Position numbers and translations under genes: made by a program
Assembly: GCA_903858085.1 (NCBI GenBank)
Contig: CAIOHJ010000143.1
Span: 1-31,442 of the forward strand
Direction of reading: 5' to 3'
Length of the DNA: 31,442 bases
From: an uncultured Chloroflexota bacterium
GTDB lineage: Bacteria > Chloroflexota > Anaerolineae > Caldilineales > Caldilineaceae
The notes under the pieces: generated by a model
The model's database searches: none
The model's input: only the letters and a program-made list of their open reading frames with translations
What the model was told of the DNA's origin: nothing
In this document: positions 8,400-16,118 of the stretch, piece after piece
Layout of the letters: every line of letters starts with the position of its first letter
Numbering within the stretch: position 1 is the first letter of the stretch

Positions 8400-11138
8400 A
8401 TGCGCATCTATGTGGCAGTGGGGCTCTTGTGTGCTGTTGGGCTGTTTCTGGGGAGCAGATCGCCCGCTCTCGCTGCACCGCAGTCGACACAACTGGCGGG
8501 CTGTCAGGTCGATGTGGCTTTGGGCAGCAATCTGATCGCCAACGGAGACGCCGAACAGGAGAGCGGCGCCACCACGTTGACCAGCGTAGTGACACCCTCC
8601 TGTTGGGCGTCTGTCAGCAACTTGACCGCTATGGCCTACACAGCACCAGACAACGCGCTGCCCTTCCCCGCCAGCGGCAGCGGCGGCGGCCGCACCTACT
8701 TTGCCGGCGGGCCAGCCAGCACCGGACAATCGACCGCCACCCTCACCCAGACCGTCGATCTCACCCCGCTGCAAGCGGTCATCGAACAGGGCGATGTCCG
8801 AGCCAGCCTGGGTGGCTGGCTCGGCGGCTACGAGACACAGCTCGATCAGATGAGCCTGCAGGTCACGTTTTTGGACAGCAGCGACACCCCGCTCGCTACC
8901 CTGACCTTGGGGCCAGTCACAGCCGTAGAGCGCGGCGGCGCAACCCAGCTGCTGGCCCGCGGTACTACCGGCGCCGTCCCCCCGCTGGCCCGCCGCGCCC
9001 AGATCGTGTTGGCCGCCACGAAACTCTCCCCCATTGGCCTGTACAACGACGGCTACGCCGACGACCTGTGGCTGCTGCTCTACGACAGCACACCAGACTG
9101 TACGACGACGGTCGCTGCCAACCGCAATCTGATTGTCGCCGGCGACGCCGAACGGCCGGGCACAGCAGTCAACCCGGCGTATACGGTGCCGCCCCCCTGC
9201 TGGAGCAGCGCCGGCACGATCACCAGCGCCCGCTATGGCGTTACCCTGCTCAACGACCCCGGCATCCCCGGCGGCGAAAACGACCAGCAGTTTCTGGCCG
9301 GTGGCCCCCAGACACTGACCGTCGGCATCGCCGTCACCGCAACCCAGACCATCGACCTCTCTTCACTCGCTGACTCGATCGACAGTGTCACCGGCATGAC
9401 CGCCCGGCTGTCAGGCAACGTGAGCAGCGACCAAATCGACCAGATCCAGGTCGCTGCTCAATTCCTGAATGCTGCCGGCCACCCGACCGGCGCGGCCCTG
9501 ACCATTGAATCCAACCAGCCAGGTGACCTGAACAGCAGCTGGTACTCCCGCAGCGCACAGGCCGATGTGCCAACCGACGCCCGCAGCGCACGCGTCACCC
9601 TGACCGCCAGCCGCCCCGCCCTGGACGACAGCTATTCTCCCCAGTATATCAATGCCTACGCCGACACCCTCCGCCTGGTGCTGACCGCCGGCGCCAGCGC
9701 TGCCGGCCAGCTCGACCCCAGCTTCGATACAGATGGTCTGGTCTCCGTCACATTTGGCCACCCCAATGCCTATGCCTACGGTGTCGCCCTGCAGCCCGAC
9801 GGAAAAATTCTGGTCGCTGGCTACACCGGCACCGGCGCACCCCAATCTGGCGAAGATCTGTACGACCTGTTCAGCCCTGGAGGCAACACCGCCGAAACCA
9901 GCTTTGCCTTGGCCCGTTTGAACCCCGACGGCAGCCTGGATACCTCCTTCGGCAGCGGCGGCAAGGTGGTCACCCCCTTCCCCGCACAACAGGACGGCAA
10001 GGTCGCCGCCCTGGCCACCGATGTGGCTGTCCAACCCGACGGACGCATCTTGCTCGCTGGCTACGCCTTCGAAGAAAACGTAGGCAGCAGCGTGGCGCTG
10101 GCACGTTACCTCAGCAACGGCGCGCTGGACACCTCCTTCGGCGAAGAGGGCAGGATCCTCCATCGCTATGCTGCCAGCTGCCCTGCCGACTCGCGCAGCT
10201 ACCAGCTGGCACAGCTCCCCACAGGCGATTATGGACTGGCCGGCCGCGGGGTGCCCGGCGGCCTCTACTACGCAGCAGTCATGCGCTTCTCAGCCAACGG
10301 CGACAGCGACAGCCGCTTCGGCGCAAACAAAGATGGCATCCAAATCGACCAGACCGTCGTCGGCAAAGACAGCCAACACTATACCGTTCGCTACCAGGAA
10401 CCCGATGGAAAATGGTGGGCCGCCGGGTATACCGGACAGGGCAGCCAGGAAACCCTGGGGCTGGTGCGCCGCTATTTGAACGACGGAACCCCCGACAGCA
10501 CCTTTAACGACAGCGGCGGATTCTGGATCGACCGACCGCTGCGCGACGGCGAGACGCTCCGCAAAGACCGCACCTACGCACTGCTGCCCACCAGCACAGG
10601 TGGCTTTGTCGTCGGGGGCAACGCCGGCGGCCAGCTGATGCTGGCACGCTACCACCCTAATCTGACGCCAGACCTCTCCTTCGCTGGCACAGGCTTTTAC
10701 CTGGCCAGCATCTCCCCCCCCATCGATGCCATCCAATCTATGGAGCCAACCATCCGCCAGCTGCACGCCTACCAGGACGGCCGCCTGCTGGCCATCCTGG
10801 GCTCCAAGCCCCAGTACGTCACACCAGAGACCCAAACTCTGTTTGCTCTGACCCGCCTGCTGCCAGACGGCACCCTCGACCTGAGCTTTGGCCAGAACGG
10901 CTACGGCTACGCCAATTTCGGGCCCTATGCCGAGATTGCCTTGGACAGTGCCCCCCAAAGCGACCACAAGGTAGTCGTCGTCGGCGGACGTACGACCGGG
11001 GAAATGTCCAACGGCTCGGCACCGCTGACCCAGTTCGCTGTCGCCCGCTTTCTCAACAACGCCCCATTCAGCACAGCCGTGGAGATGCCGATGTTGGACA
11101 AGAAACTCTATCTGCCTCTCGTCGAGCGTCGCCAGTAA
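8400..11138 (+). CDS. Secreted delta-60 repeat protein with duplicated N-terminal domain
   Basis: A 912-residue secreted protein. It has a signal peptide (hydrophobic core 4-17, likely cut after SPALA near 25). Two related domains follow, each opening with a NLI-x-x-GDAE motif (about 44-51 and 242-249), probably beta-sandwich modules of binding type. From about 437 to the end come roughly six delta-60 repeats, seen as variants of LNPDGSLDTSFGSGGKV followed by LQPDGKILVAGY, which form a beta-propeller-like array. The C-terminus ends in LYLPLVERRQ, a short motif that also occurs in another protein of the window. AGGAG lies about 9 nt before the ATG. No catalytic motif is visible; a surface binding or structural role is likely. 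It may form an operon with the upstream sulfatase. Confidence 0.85.
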   Translation: MRIYVAVGLLCAVGLFLGSRSPALAAPQSTQLAGCQVDVALGSNLIANGDAEQESGATTLTSVVTPSCWASVSNLTAMAYTAPDNALPFPASGSGGGRTYFAGGPASTGQSTATLTQTVDLTPLQAVIEQGDVRASLGGWLGGYETQLDQMSLQVTFLDSSDTPLATLTLGPVTAVERGGATQLLARGTTGAVPPLARRAQIVLAATKLSPIGLYNDGYADDLWLLLYDSTPDCTTTVAANRNLIVAGDAERPGTAVNPAYTVPPPCWSSAGTITSARYGVTLLNDPGIPGGENDQQFLAGGPQTLTVGIAVTATQTIDLSSLADSIDSVTGMTARLSGNVSSDQIDQIQVAAQFLNAAGHPTGAALTIESNQPGDLNSSWYSRSAQADVPTDARSARVTLTASRPALDDSYSPQYINAYADTLRLVLTAGASAAGQLDPSFDTDGLVSVTFGHPNAYAYGVALQPDGKILVAGYTGTGAPQSGEDLYDLFSPGGNTAETSFALARLNPDGSLDTSFGSGGKVVTPFPAQQDGKVAALATDVAVQPDGRILLAGYAFEENVGSSVALARYLSNGALDTSFGEEGRILHRYAASCPADSRSYQLAQLPTGDYGLAGRGVPGGLYYAAVMRFSANGDSDSRFGANKDGIQIDQTVVGKDSQHYTVRYQEPDGKWWAAGYTGQGSQETLGLVRRYLNDGTPDSTFNDSGGFWIDRPLRDGETLRKDRTYALLPTSTGGFVVGGNAGGQLMLARYHPNLTPDLSFAGTGFYLASISPPIDAIQSMEPTIRQLHAYQDGRLLAILGSKPQYVTPETQTLFALTRLLPDGTLDLSFGQNGYGYANFGPYAEIALDSAPQSDHKVVVVGGRTTGEMSNGSAPLTQFAVARFLNNAPFSTAVEMPMLDKKLYLPLVERRQ

Positions 11139-11221
11139 AGTCTGGGGTGCGGTTCGGAATGTGTCAATAACGATGAGACACGGAAAACGGAACAATTGCT
11201 GGAGCGTGCGCTCGTTGTTCT

Positions 11222-11353
11222 GGCACTCCCAGCGTTCGGCAATGAGGGTTCGGTGCTCAGCGGTGTCAAGGGCTTTCGCAAGTCGGCAAACAGCTGCCGC
11301 CCCTTGAGACCGCCTGCTCTCCGGGCAGAGTGCCTGGGAACGCTGGGAGTGCC
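11222..11353. repeat. 16-bp inverted repeat pair, 100-bp spacing
   Basis: GGCACTCCCAGCGTTC at 11222-11237 is the exact reverse complement of 11338-11353. The 100 bp between contain no gene. The pair could be the ends of a tiny non-autonomous element or a scar of inverted insertion. The right copy lies next to the IS3-type fragment. Confidence 0.6.
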
Positions 11354-11374
11354 TCAGTCTGCGTGGCCATCTCC

Positions 11375-11484
11375 TGCGTGTTCTGGCTGCTCTCTGCCAG
11401 AATTCGCAGCTTGTACTTGCTCGTGAATGTCCGTCGCTTTGGCACCGGCCGTGCTTCTGGCCGCACTTCTGGTTCTGGCATCAT
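11375..11484 (-). pseudogene. IS3-family orfA N-terminal fragment
   Basis: The minus strand encodes VPKRRTFTSKYKLRILAE, the start of the helix-turn-helix protein (OrfA) of IS3-family elements with a K-R-R-x-(Y/F)-x-x-(E/K)-(Y/F)-K-L-R-I-L signature. The similarity is lost after about 35 residues and no OrfB is present. It is a decayed remnant. Confidence 0.6.
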
Positions 11485-11576
11485 CGGTATACTGCCGTTC
11501 TGTCGTCTTGCTGTTTGATCGTGTGACAATTCTTGATCCGCCTTCGCCCTGATTCTACACTCAATTCAGCGTCGAA

Positions 11577-11723
11577 AGTGTCTCGCTCTAGATTGACACA
11601 CAGGGCTATCGCAATGGTCATGATCTCGGCATCACTCAGCACACATTGCGGGTCATCTCGGTGCTGTTGCCACTTCAGCAGGTCGTCGCACAATCAGTAT
11701 ACGAGTATAATGTTGGTGTCTAT
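11577..11723 (-). pseudogene. IS982-family transposase N-terminal fragment with internal stop
   Basis: Reading on the minus strand gives DTNIILVY, a TGA stop, then LCDDLLKWQQHRDDPQCVLS and DAEIMTIAI. This resembles the N-terminus of IS982-type transposases (I-x-x-I-Y-C-x-C-D-D-L-L-K ... S-D-A-E-V-M-T-x-A). The stop replaces an expected Cys codon, and similarity ends at about 11577, so the gene is dead twice over. Confidence 0.6.
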
Positions 11724-11903
11724 AGAGGTCTCCGTTCACTGTCTTGGTTTGTAGACCTGTAACAGGAACAGAACTCCATGGCATTTTCAACTCGCCCACA
11801 AGGGAGCAACTTGGGGTAATATAGCTGATTTTGCAGCAGCCCAATTCGCTTGCAGTCTTTTTGAATTCACAAAGCGAGAGGTGGAGTCCTGATTGATAAC
11901 AAC

Positions 11904-13433
11904 ATGACTGACGAGACTTCGTCTGCACAGACTGATCACAGCACAAAGCGACATGAAGCGCCATTAGCACACCGCGCTATTCGTAGTGGGATGTGGATTC
12001 TTGGTGCTTCTTACTGGACGATTGGATTTGGTTTCATTGCCAACATTGGGCTGACTCGCCTCCTCACGCCTGGTTATTATGGCGATTTTGCACTTGCCGC
12101 ATTCTTCTTTGGCCTGTTTAATCTGCGAGGGAAACTATCACTCCACTACGCGTTGGCTCAAATCCCAGAGGAAGAAGAGGCAGCACCCGGAACCTATGTT
12201 GTAGTCGATGTTCTGCTCGCGGTAGGTGGACTATTCATAATGCTCATTGCAGCACCAATATTGATGTCCCTTGGTTACTCCTCGAATGTAGTTGCTTTGA
12301 CTCTCGTCATGGCAACAATGGCATGCTTCGAGAGCACATCATCGGTGTTCAGCGCCATTCTCTCCAGACAATTGCATTCAAGGCCGGGAAGTACAATCGC
12401 CAGTGTAGCATTACCCCTGTCTTACATTCCGGCATTTTGGTTGGCGCTTACCTCCAGAGGGCAGTACAGCTTAATTGCGCAGTACGTGGCGATTGCCAGT
12501 CTGGCACAGATTGGGATTTGGATATATTACTGGCGAACAATGCGCTTTGGCCTAAAGTTCGATTGGCGCTTCCGTCTTGTGACGGCGCGGCGGATGGTTG
12601 TATTTGGTAGTTTAGTCGGTATTAGTTCATTTGTGAGTATAATGGGCACTCAGGCCGACAATTTCTTGATCGGGACACTTTCAGGTGCCGAAGCCCTAGG
12701 GTACTATGATCGTGCATATCGCACGGCACAATGGCCAAGCCTGTTGCTCGGGGCATTGTTTGTTCATTCAGCCTACTATACCTACAGCCGTCTGCAGAAC
12801 GATTCGGCCCGCCTGCAGAAGTCAGCCTCAATGGTCTTTTGGATATCTGCAAATGTAGCGTTGCCAGTTGCGTTGGCGTTGCTAATCAGTGCGCCTGACC
12901 TGGTTCTATTACTTTATGGAGAGCAATGGATGCCAGCAGTGCCGTTATTACGTATATTGGCAACTGTGGCGGTGATCAGGCCGATATGGGACAATGCTGC
13001 AATCCTTTTGACAGCCATTGGTCAACCTGAGCGTATGATCGTGGTATCTTTTGTACAATTGGGCGTACTCGTAATAGTTGGATGGCCACTTACCTTTTTA
13101 CTCGGCCCAGTTGGCACAGCAACAACAGTCGTCTTTTCGTTTGTGATTGGAATTGCAGGACTTTATATACTTTTACGTAAAAGTATCGCAGTGAATATTT
13201 CAAGTATCTTCAGCGCGCCGCTCCTGGCTGCCCTGATAACGACGATTATCTACATCGGCCTGATTCGTGTACTCGACACGAATCAGGCCGATGTATGGTT
13301 CCGGGTACTAATGAAGAGCACATACGCAGTCGTAACCTTTTTTATATTATTATTTGTCATCCAGCCACAGGAAACGAGCAGACGGGTATCCTATATCTGG
13401 CAAATGGTACGCAAAGACGCAGGATCCACGTGA
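11904..13433 (+). CDS. MOP-superfamily polysaccharide flippase (Wzx-like)
   Basis: An integral membrane protein of 509 residues with about 12-14 hydrophobic segments spread over its whole length. The pattern fits the polysaccharide transporter branch of the MOP superfamily (Wzx/TuaB-like): an early WILGASYWTIGFGFIANIGL segment followed by TRLLTPGYYGDFALA, and a middle QADNFLIGTLSGAEALGYYD. Such proteins move lipid-linked oligosaccharide across the inner membrane. Downstream glycosyltransferases and methyltransferases support a role in exopolysaccharide or glycan assembly; no Wzy polymerase or Wzz is in the window. Codon use is clearly more A/T-rich than in the flanking secreted-enzyme genes, consistent with transfer. 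The only purine-rich ribosome site (GGAG) is about 17 nt before the ATG, so initiation is weak or the start is imprecise. A perfect 20-bp inverted repeat lies inside the 3' part of the gene. Confidence 0.9.
   Translation: MTDETSSAQTDHSTKRHEAPLAHRAIRSGMWILGASYWTIGFGFIANIGLTRLLTPGYYGDFALAAFFFGLFNLRGKLSLHYALAQIPEEEEAAPGTYVVVDVLLAVGGLFIMLIAAPILMSLGYSSNVVALTLVMATMACFESTSSVFSAILSRQLHSRPGSTIASVALPLSYIPAFWLALTSRGQYSLIAQYVAIASLAQIGIWIYYWRTMRFGLKFDWRFRLVTARRMVVFGSLVGISSFVSIMGTQADNFLIGTLSGAEALGYYDRAYRTAQWPSLLLGALFVHSAYYTYSRLQNDSARLQKSASMVFWISANVALPVALALLISAPDLVLLLYGEQWMPAVPLLRILATVAVIRPIWDNAAILLTAIGQPERMIVVSFVQLGVLVIVGWPLTFLLGPVGTATTVVFSFVIGIAGLYILLRKSIAVNISSIFSAPLLAALITTIIYIGLIRVLDTNQADVWFRVLMKSTYAVVTFFILLFVIQPQETSRRVSYIWQMVRKDAGST
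13251..13295. repeat. Perfect 20-bp inverted repeat inside the flippase gene
   Basis: Positions 13251-13270 are the exact reverse complement of 13276-13295, with a 5-nt loop ACTCG. The frame stays open across it, coding YIGLIRVLDTNQADV. A perfect stem of this length in coding DNA is unusual and should form a strong hairpin in the mRNA or single-stranded DNA. Confidence 0.9.
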
Positions 13434-13449
13434 GGAGTAGAAACATATC

Positions 13450-13639
13450 ATGGTCTATCACATAGCAGCACGCATGCGCGCCTGCCTGCCAAAACCTCTT
13501 CTGGATCGGTTATTTGCACTACGCAGTTATCTGAAGTCCTATGCTTGGCCCCATTCTCAAGACCACAAACTGCCCAAACTAAAGTGGTGTCACCGAGTCC
13601 GAAGCACGGAGGAAGCGTGGGAATCGATGACCGTCGTAG
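13450..13639 (+). pseudogene. Possible truncated gene start downstream of the flippase
   Basis: An ATG at 13450, 17 nt after the flippase stop and preceded by AGGAG (13433-13437, 12-nt spacing), opens a frame beginning MVYHIAARMRACLPKPLLD. It reads like a protein N-terminus for about 60 residues and then runs into a long hairpin (13643-13713) and a MITE (13751-13960), where coding character is lost. I do not recognise the family. It may be the stump of a glycan gene cut by mobile DNA, or chance. Confidence 0.25.
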
Positions 13640-13642
13640 CAG

Positions 13643-13713
13643 CTGTTGGGGCTGGGGGTAAGTGGGAAACTCGGAGGAACGGAGAGTTTTCCACTTATCC
13701 CCAGCCCCAACAG
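13643..13713. repeat. Long imperfect hairpin, 30-bp arms with 28 matches
   Basis: Arms at 13643-13672 and 13684-13713 are reverse complements at 28 of 30 positions, around an 11-nt loop GGAGGAACGGA. The arms are G/C-rich and start CTGTTGGGGCTGGGG. There is no T tract after it. It lies between the flippase and the MITE and may be a separate foldback element. Confidence 0.8.
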
Positions 13714-13750
13714 CCCCCCTGCGGCAACCAATGCACCGCCGCCGGCGTCC

Positions 13751-13960
13751 GTATAATTGGCCCCGAAAAGATGTACGCCATACTCGCTGGCGATCTGGCT
13801 CACGGTCTTCGTGCCGCGCGCCGCTTCCAGCGCCACCTGAAACTTGAAAGCTGCTGTGTACTGTCGTCGTTGCTTGCCCATTGTCCGAAGCCCTCCATGT
13901 GCTTCCCTGAGTATACCTTCTCACTTAAGCTCATGGTCTAGTTTTCGGGGCCAATTATAC
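13751..13960. mobile_element. 210-bp MITE derived from an IS3-family element
   Basis: A perfect 19-bp terminal inverted repeat, GTATAATTGGCCCCGAAAA at 13751-13769 and its reverse complement at 13942-13960, bounds a 210-bp unit. Between the ends lies only the start of an IS3-type orfA on the minus strand, joined directly to the far inverted repeat. This is the structure expected of an internally deleted, non-autonomous derivative that could be moved in trans by a full-length relative. I see no clear target-site duplication. Confidence 0.8.
13771..13881 (-). pseudogene. IS3-family orfA fragment inside the MITE
   Basis: The minus strand encodes GKQRRQYTAAFKFQVALEA followed by ARGTKTVSQIASEYGVH, the N-terminal helix-turn-helix of an IS3-family OrfA. 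The reading breaks off exactly where the inverted repeat begins. This differs from the other IS3-type fragment at 11375-11484, so two separate IS3 relatives have visited the region. Confidence 0.75.
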
Positions 13961-14048
13961 TTCAGAAAGTGACAAGATGGATTCTTAAGCAGGGGCGTCG
14001 ATATCAAACAAGCGAAGCTATGGGGTCGTCAGACCGGAGTTGTGTGCC

Positions 14049-14837
14049 ATGAAATGCAAAATCTGCGGGCAGCCAAGCACTCTCTACGATAAAGCCATCA
14101 TTTTGGGCAAGTATGATGTGCGGTATATGCAGTGTCAAACATGCGGCTTCGTCCAGGCGGAGGATCCGCACTGGCTGACCGAAGCCTACTCTGATGCAAT
14201 TACGGCCAGTGATTTAGGACTGGTTGCCAGGAATCTTGGCAACTCAAAAATTTGCCGAGCCTTGATCCCTATCTTTTTTGATCGGCGTGGTAAGTTTGTC
14301 GATTACGGCGGTGGGTATGGGCTTTTCGTGCGCATGATGCGCGATACGGGTTTTGATTTCTATTTACTCGATCCCTTGTGCGAAAACCTTTTTGCAAAGC
14401 GTTTCGAAGCCGATCCAAATGGTTATGATAGATATGAATTGGTGACCGCATTTGAGGTTTTTGAGCATTTGGAAGACCCCCTCAGCACCATAGAACAAAT
14501 GCTGAGATTTTCATCAAACATCCTTTTTTCGACGTTGCTGCTCCCACCGGCAAAACCGAAGCTCACTGAGTGGCAATATTTTGGGCTCGAACATGGGCAA
14601 CACATATCAGTGTATACCGAACAAACGCTTGCCATGATCGCAAAAAAATTCAAGTTGCAAGTTCATTCCTGCCGTCGATCATTGCATTTATTCAGCCAAG
14701 AGCCGTTAAAATATAAATGGCTGTTTGACTGGGTAGTCGATTATCGGGTAGGAAGCTTGCTCAGCATTATCCGCAAACAGCCATCGCTTACACCTACCGA
14801 TTATTTCTTCATTACGGGTACCCAGTTACAGCCATGA
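14049..14837 (+). CDS. SAM-dependent methyltransferase with N-terminal CxxC...CxxC motif (cassette copy 1)
   Basis: A class I methyltransferase of 262 residues. Cys3-x2-Cys6 and Cys29-x2-Cys32 form a likely zinc-binding N-terminal knuckle. The SAM-binding motif I is FVDYGGGYG (83-91), followed by LVTAFEVFEHL, typical of motif II/post-II in methyltransferases of the UbiE/Methyltransf_23 kind. Members of this broad group methylate sugars and other small substrates. I chose the ATG at 14049, with GGAG 9 nt upstream; a TTG at 14040 is a less likely alternative. Downstream after about 75 nt comes a GT4-like glycosyltransferase, and the same methyltransferase-GT order repeats at 16119-17998. The likely role is methylation of a residue in the surface glycan, perhaps capping; the acceptor is unknown. 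Confidence 0.85.
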   Translation: MKCKICGQPSTLYDKAIILGKYDVRYMQCQTCGFVQAEDPHWLTEAYSDAITASDLGLVARNLGNSKICRALIPIFFDRRGKFVDYGGGYGLFVRMMRDTGFDFYLLDPLCENLFAKRFEADPNGYDRYELVTAFEVFEHLEDPLSTIEQMLRFSSNILFSTLLLPPAKPKLTEWQYFGLEHGQHISVYTEQTLAMIAKKFKLQVHSCRRSLHLFSQEPLKYKWLFDWVVDYRVGSLLSIIRKQPSLTPTDYFFITGTQLQP

Positions 14838-14911
14838 ATTGAACAAGACAAGAAGTTGTCTACGATGGCAGCTGCAACTGCAAGTAACTTTGCCAACAGG
14901 GTAATCCTCTA

Positions 14912-15994
14912 GTGCAAAAGCCGCTCATTCTTTTCAACGACAATCTCGTTTCACCGAATTTCCGCGGGATGCGGCGATACTTCACAGAGATAATCCACGG
15001 AGCCGCAGTTCGGTTTGGTCGTAATTTGCTTGTCTATGCTCCCCTGGGAAAAAATTTAAATTTGGCTCACCAAATACAGGCAGTCCAATTCCGTGGACAG
15101 CAACCTCTGCGGATGAACCAGGCGATTGTTTCCGGGCTGGTCATCGCGCTGCGCCCTAAGGTGCTGTTTAATGCCTACTACACCGACATCTGCACCGCTG
15201 GTCACGAAGTGTTCACCGTCTATGACATGATTCCAGAACTCATGCCACAATACTTTCCATATGAACATCCTGGAAACCAAAAATTCATCGATCAAAAACG
15301 CCGTTCCCTGGAACGCGCCTCACTCATTTTTGCAATTAGCACGAATACAGCTCAGGATTTACGGAGAGTGTATCCGCATTTAGATGCAAGTCGCGTTCTC
15401 GTGACGCCGCTTGGGGTTGATGCGACCTTCTTTGAGCCACAGCAGCAGTTGAAGAGTGCGCGTCGTCCCTACTTTCTTTATGTGGGTCATCGTGGTCGCC
15501 ATAAAAATTTCACACGATTATTGGCAGCCTTCGCACAGTCTGGACTCGCACCGCAATATGAATTAATCGTATTGTCACCGGGTGACTTTAGCCCCGAAGA
15601 ACGAGCAAGAATCCAAAACCACCATCTCGCGGATTCCGTTCACAGTGTCCCTTCGGCATCTGACACAACACTGAGATCATATTATCATCAAGCCGTCGGC
15701 CTGGTCTATCCTTCGGAGTATGAAGGTTTTGGTTTGCCTATACTGGAGGCAATGGCATCCGGCACACTGGTAGCAACGTCCCGCACATCGTCCATGGTGG
15801 AGGTTGGGGGCACAGCGGCGTTCTACTTTGATCCGCTGTCTGTACCATCTATCGCAGAAATGCTGATTCATGTGGCAAACCTGGACGATGCTACCCGGCA
15901 GCAGCGTACTGCTCAGGGAGCAGCACACGCAAAAACATTCACTTGGGAACGATGTGTCCAACAGACGGTTGATGGTATCCAAAAGCTACTTTAG
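14912..15994 (+). CDS. GT4-like glycosyltransferase (cassette copy 1)
   Basis: A cytoplasmic GT-B glycosyltransferase of 360 residues. The donor-binding region shows YEGFGLPILEA with the E-x7-E pair at Glu271/Glu279, as in family GT4, and the interdomain segment YFLYVGHRGRHKNF. It would transfer a sugar from an NDP- or GDP-sugar to a growing lipid-linked glycan. The start is a GTG at 14912 with AGGG about 11 nt upstream; this aligns the first residues with its paralog at 16919, which supports the choice. It lies about 75 nt downstream of the methyltransferase and in the same direction. It shares FNAYY, VYDM and FTWERCV segments with the second copy. The sugar and linkage cannot be read from sequence. 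Confidence 0.88.
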   Translation: MQKPLILFNDNLVSPNFRGMRRYFTEIIHGAAVRFGRNLLVYAPLGKNLNLAHQIQAVQFRGQQPLRMNQAIVSGLVIALRPKVLFNAYYTDICTAGHEVFTVYDMIPELMPQYFPYEHPGNQKFIDQKRRSLERASLIFAISTNTAQDLRRVYPHLDASRVLVTPLGVDATFFEPQQQLKSARRPYFLYVGHRGRHKNFTRLLAAFAQSGLAPQYELIVLSPGDFSPEERARIQNHHLADSVHSVPSASDTTLRSYYHQAVGLVYPSEYEGFGLPILEAMASGTLVATSRTSSMVEVGGTAAFYFDPLSVPSIAEMLIHVANLDDATRQQRTAQGAAHAKTFTWERCVQQTVDGIQKLL

Positions 15995-16118
15995 CAGTAT
16001 ATTCATTAAAACCACCCTTTCGATCTCGCCGTTTGTTTGACCGAGCCGCCTGAAACATTCCGCTTTCTCCATTGCATCACTTTGGCCCATCTTGTTCAGT
16101 AGAGAGAGAGGACAAAAA

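Larger units (their letters stand above)
11139..11903. other. Non-coding IS graveyard upstream of the polysaccharide island
   Basis: No intact gene is seen. The region holds a 16-bp inverted repeat, a short IS3-type orfA fragment and an IS982-type transposase fragment with an internal stop, all on the minus strand (listed separately). The last 180 bp before the flippase should contain its promoter, but I see no clear consensus. Base composition becomes more A/T-rich from here rightward. Confidence 0.6.

Noticed and set aside
13684..13713. TTATCCCCA and TTTTCCACT in the hairpin arm resemble DnaA boxes, hinting at an origin.
   Set aside because: Only one near match with no cluster, no AT-rich unwinding element and no dnaA, dnaN or rep gene nearby.
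13448..13924. A minus-strand frame of 158 codons spanning the MITE and foldback.
   Set aside because: It crosses inverted repeats and is out of frame with the real orfA fragment; no protein family is visible.
15995..16118. A possible terminator between the two methyltransferase-GT cassettes.
   Set aside because: No stem followed by a T run is present in the spacer; the two cassettes may be on one transcript.
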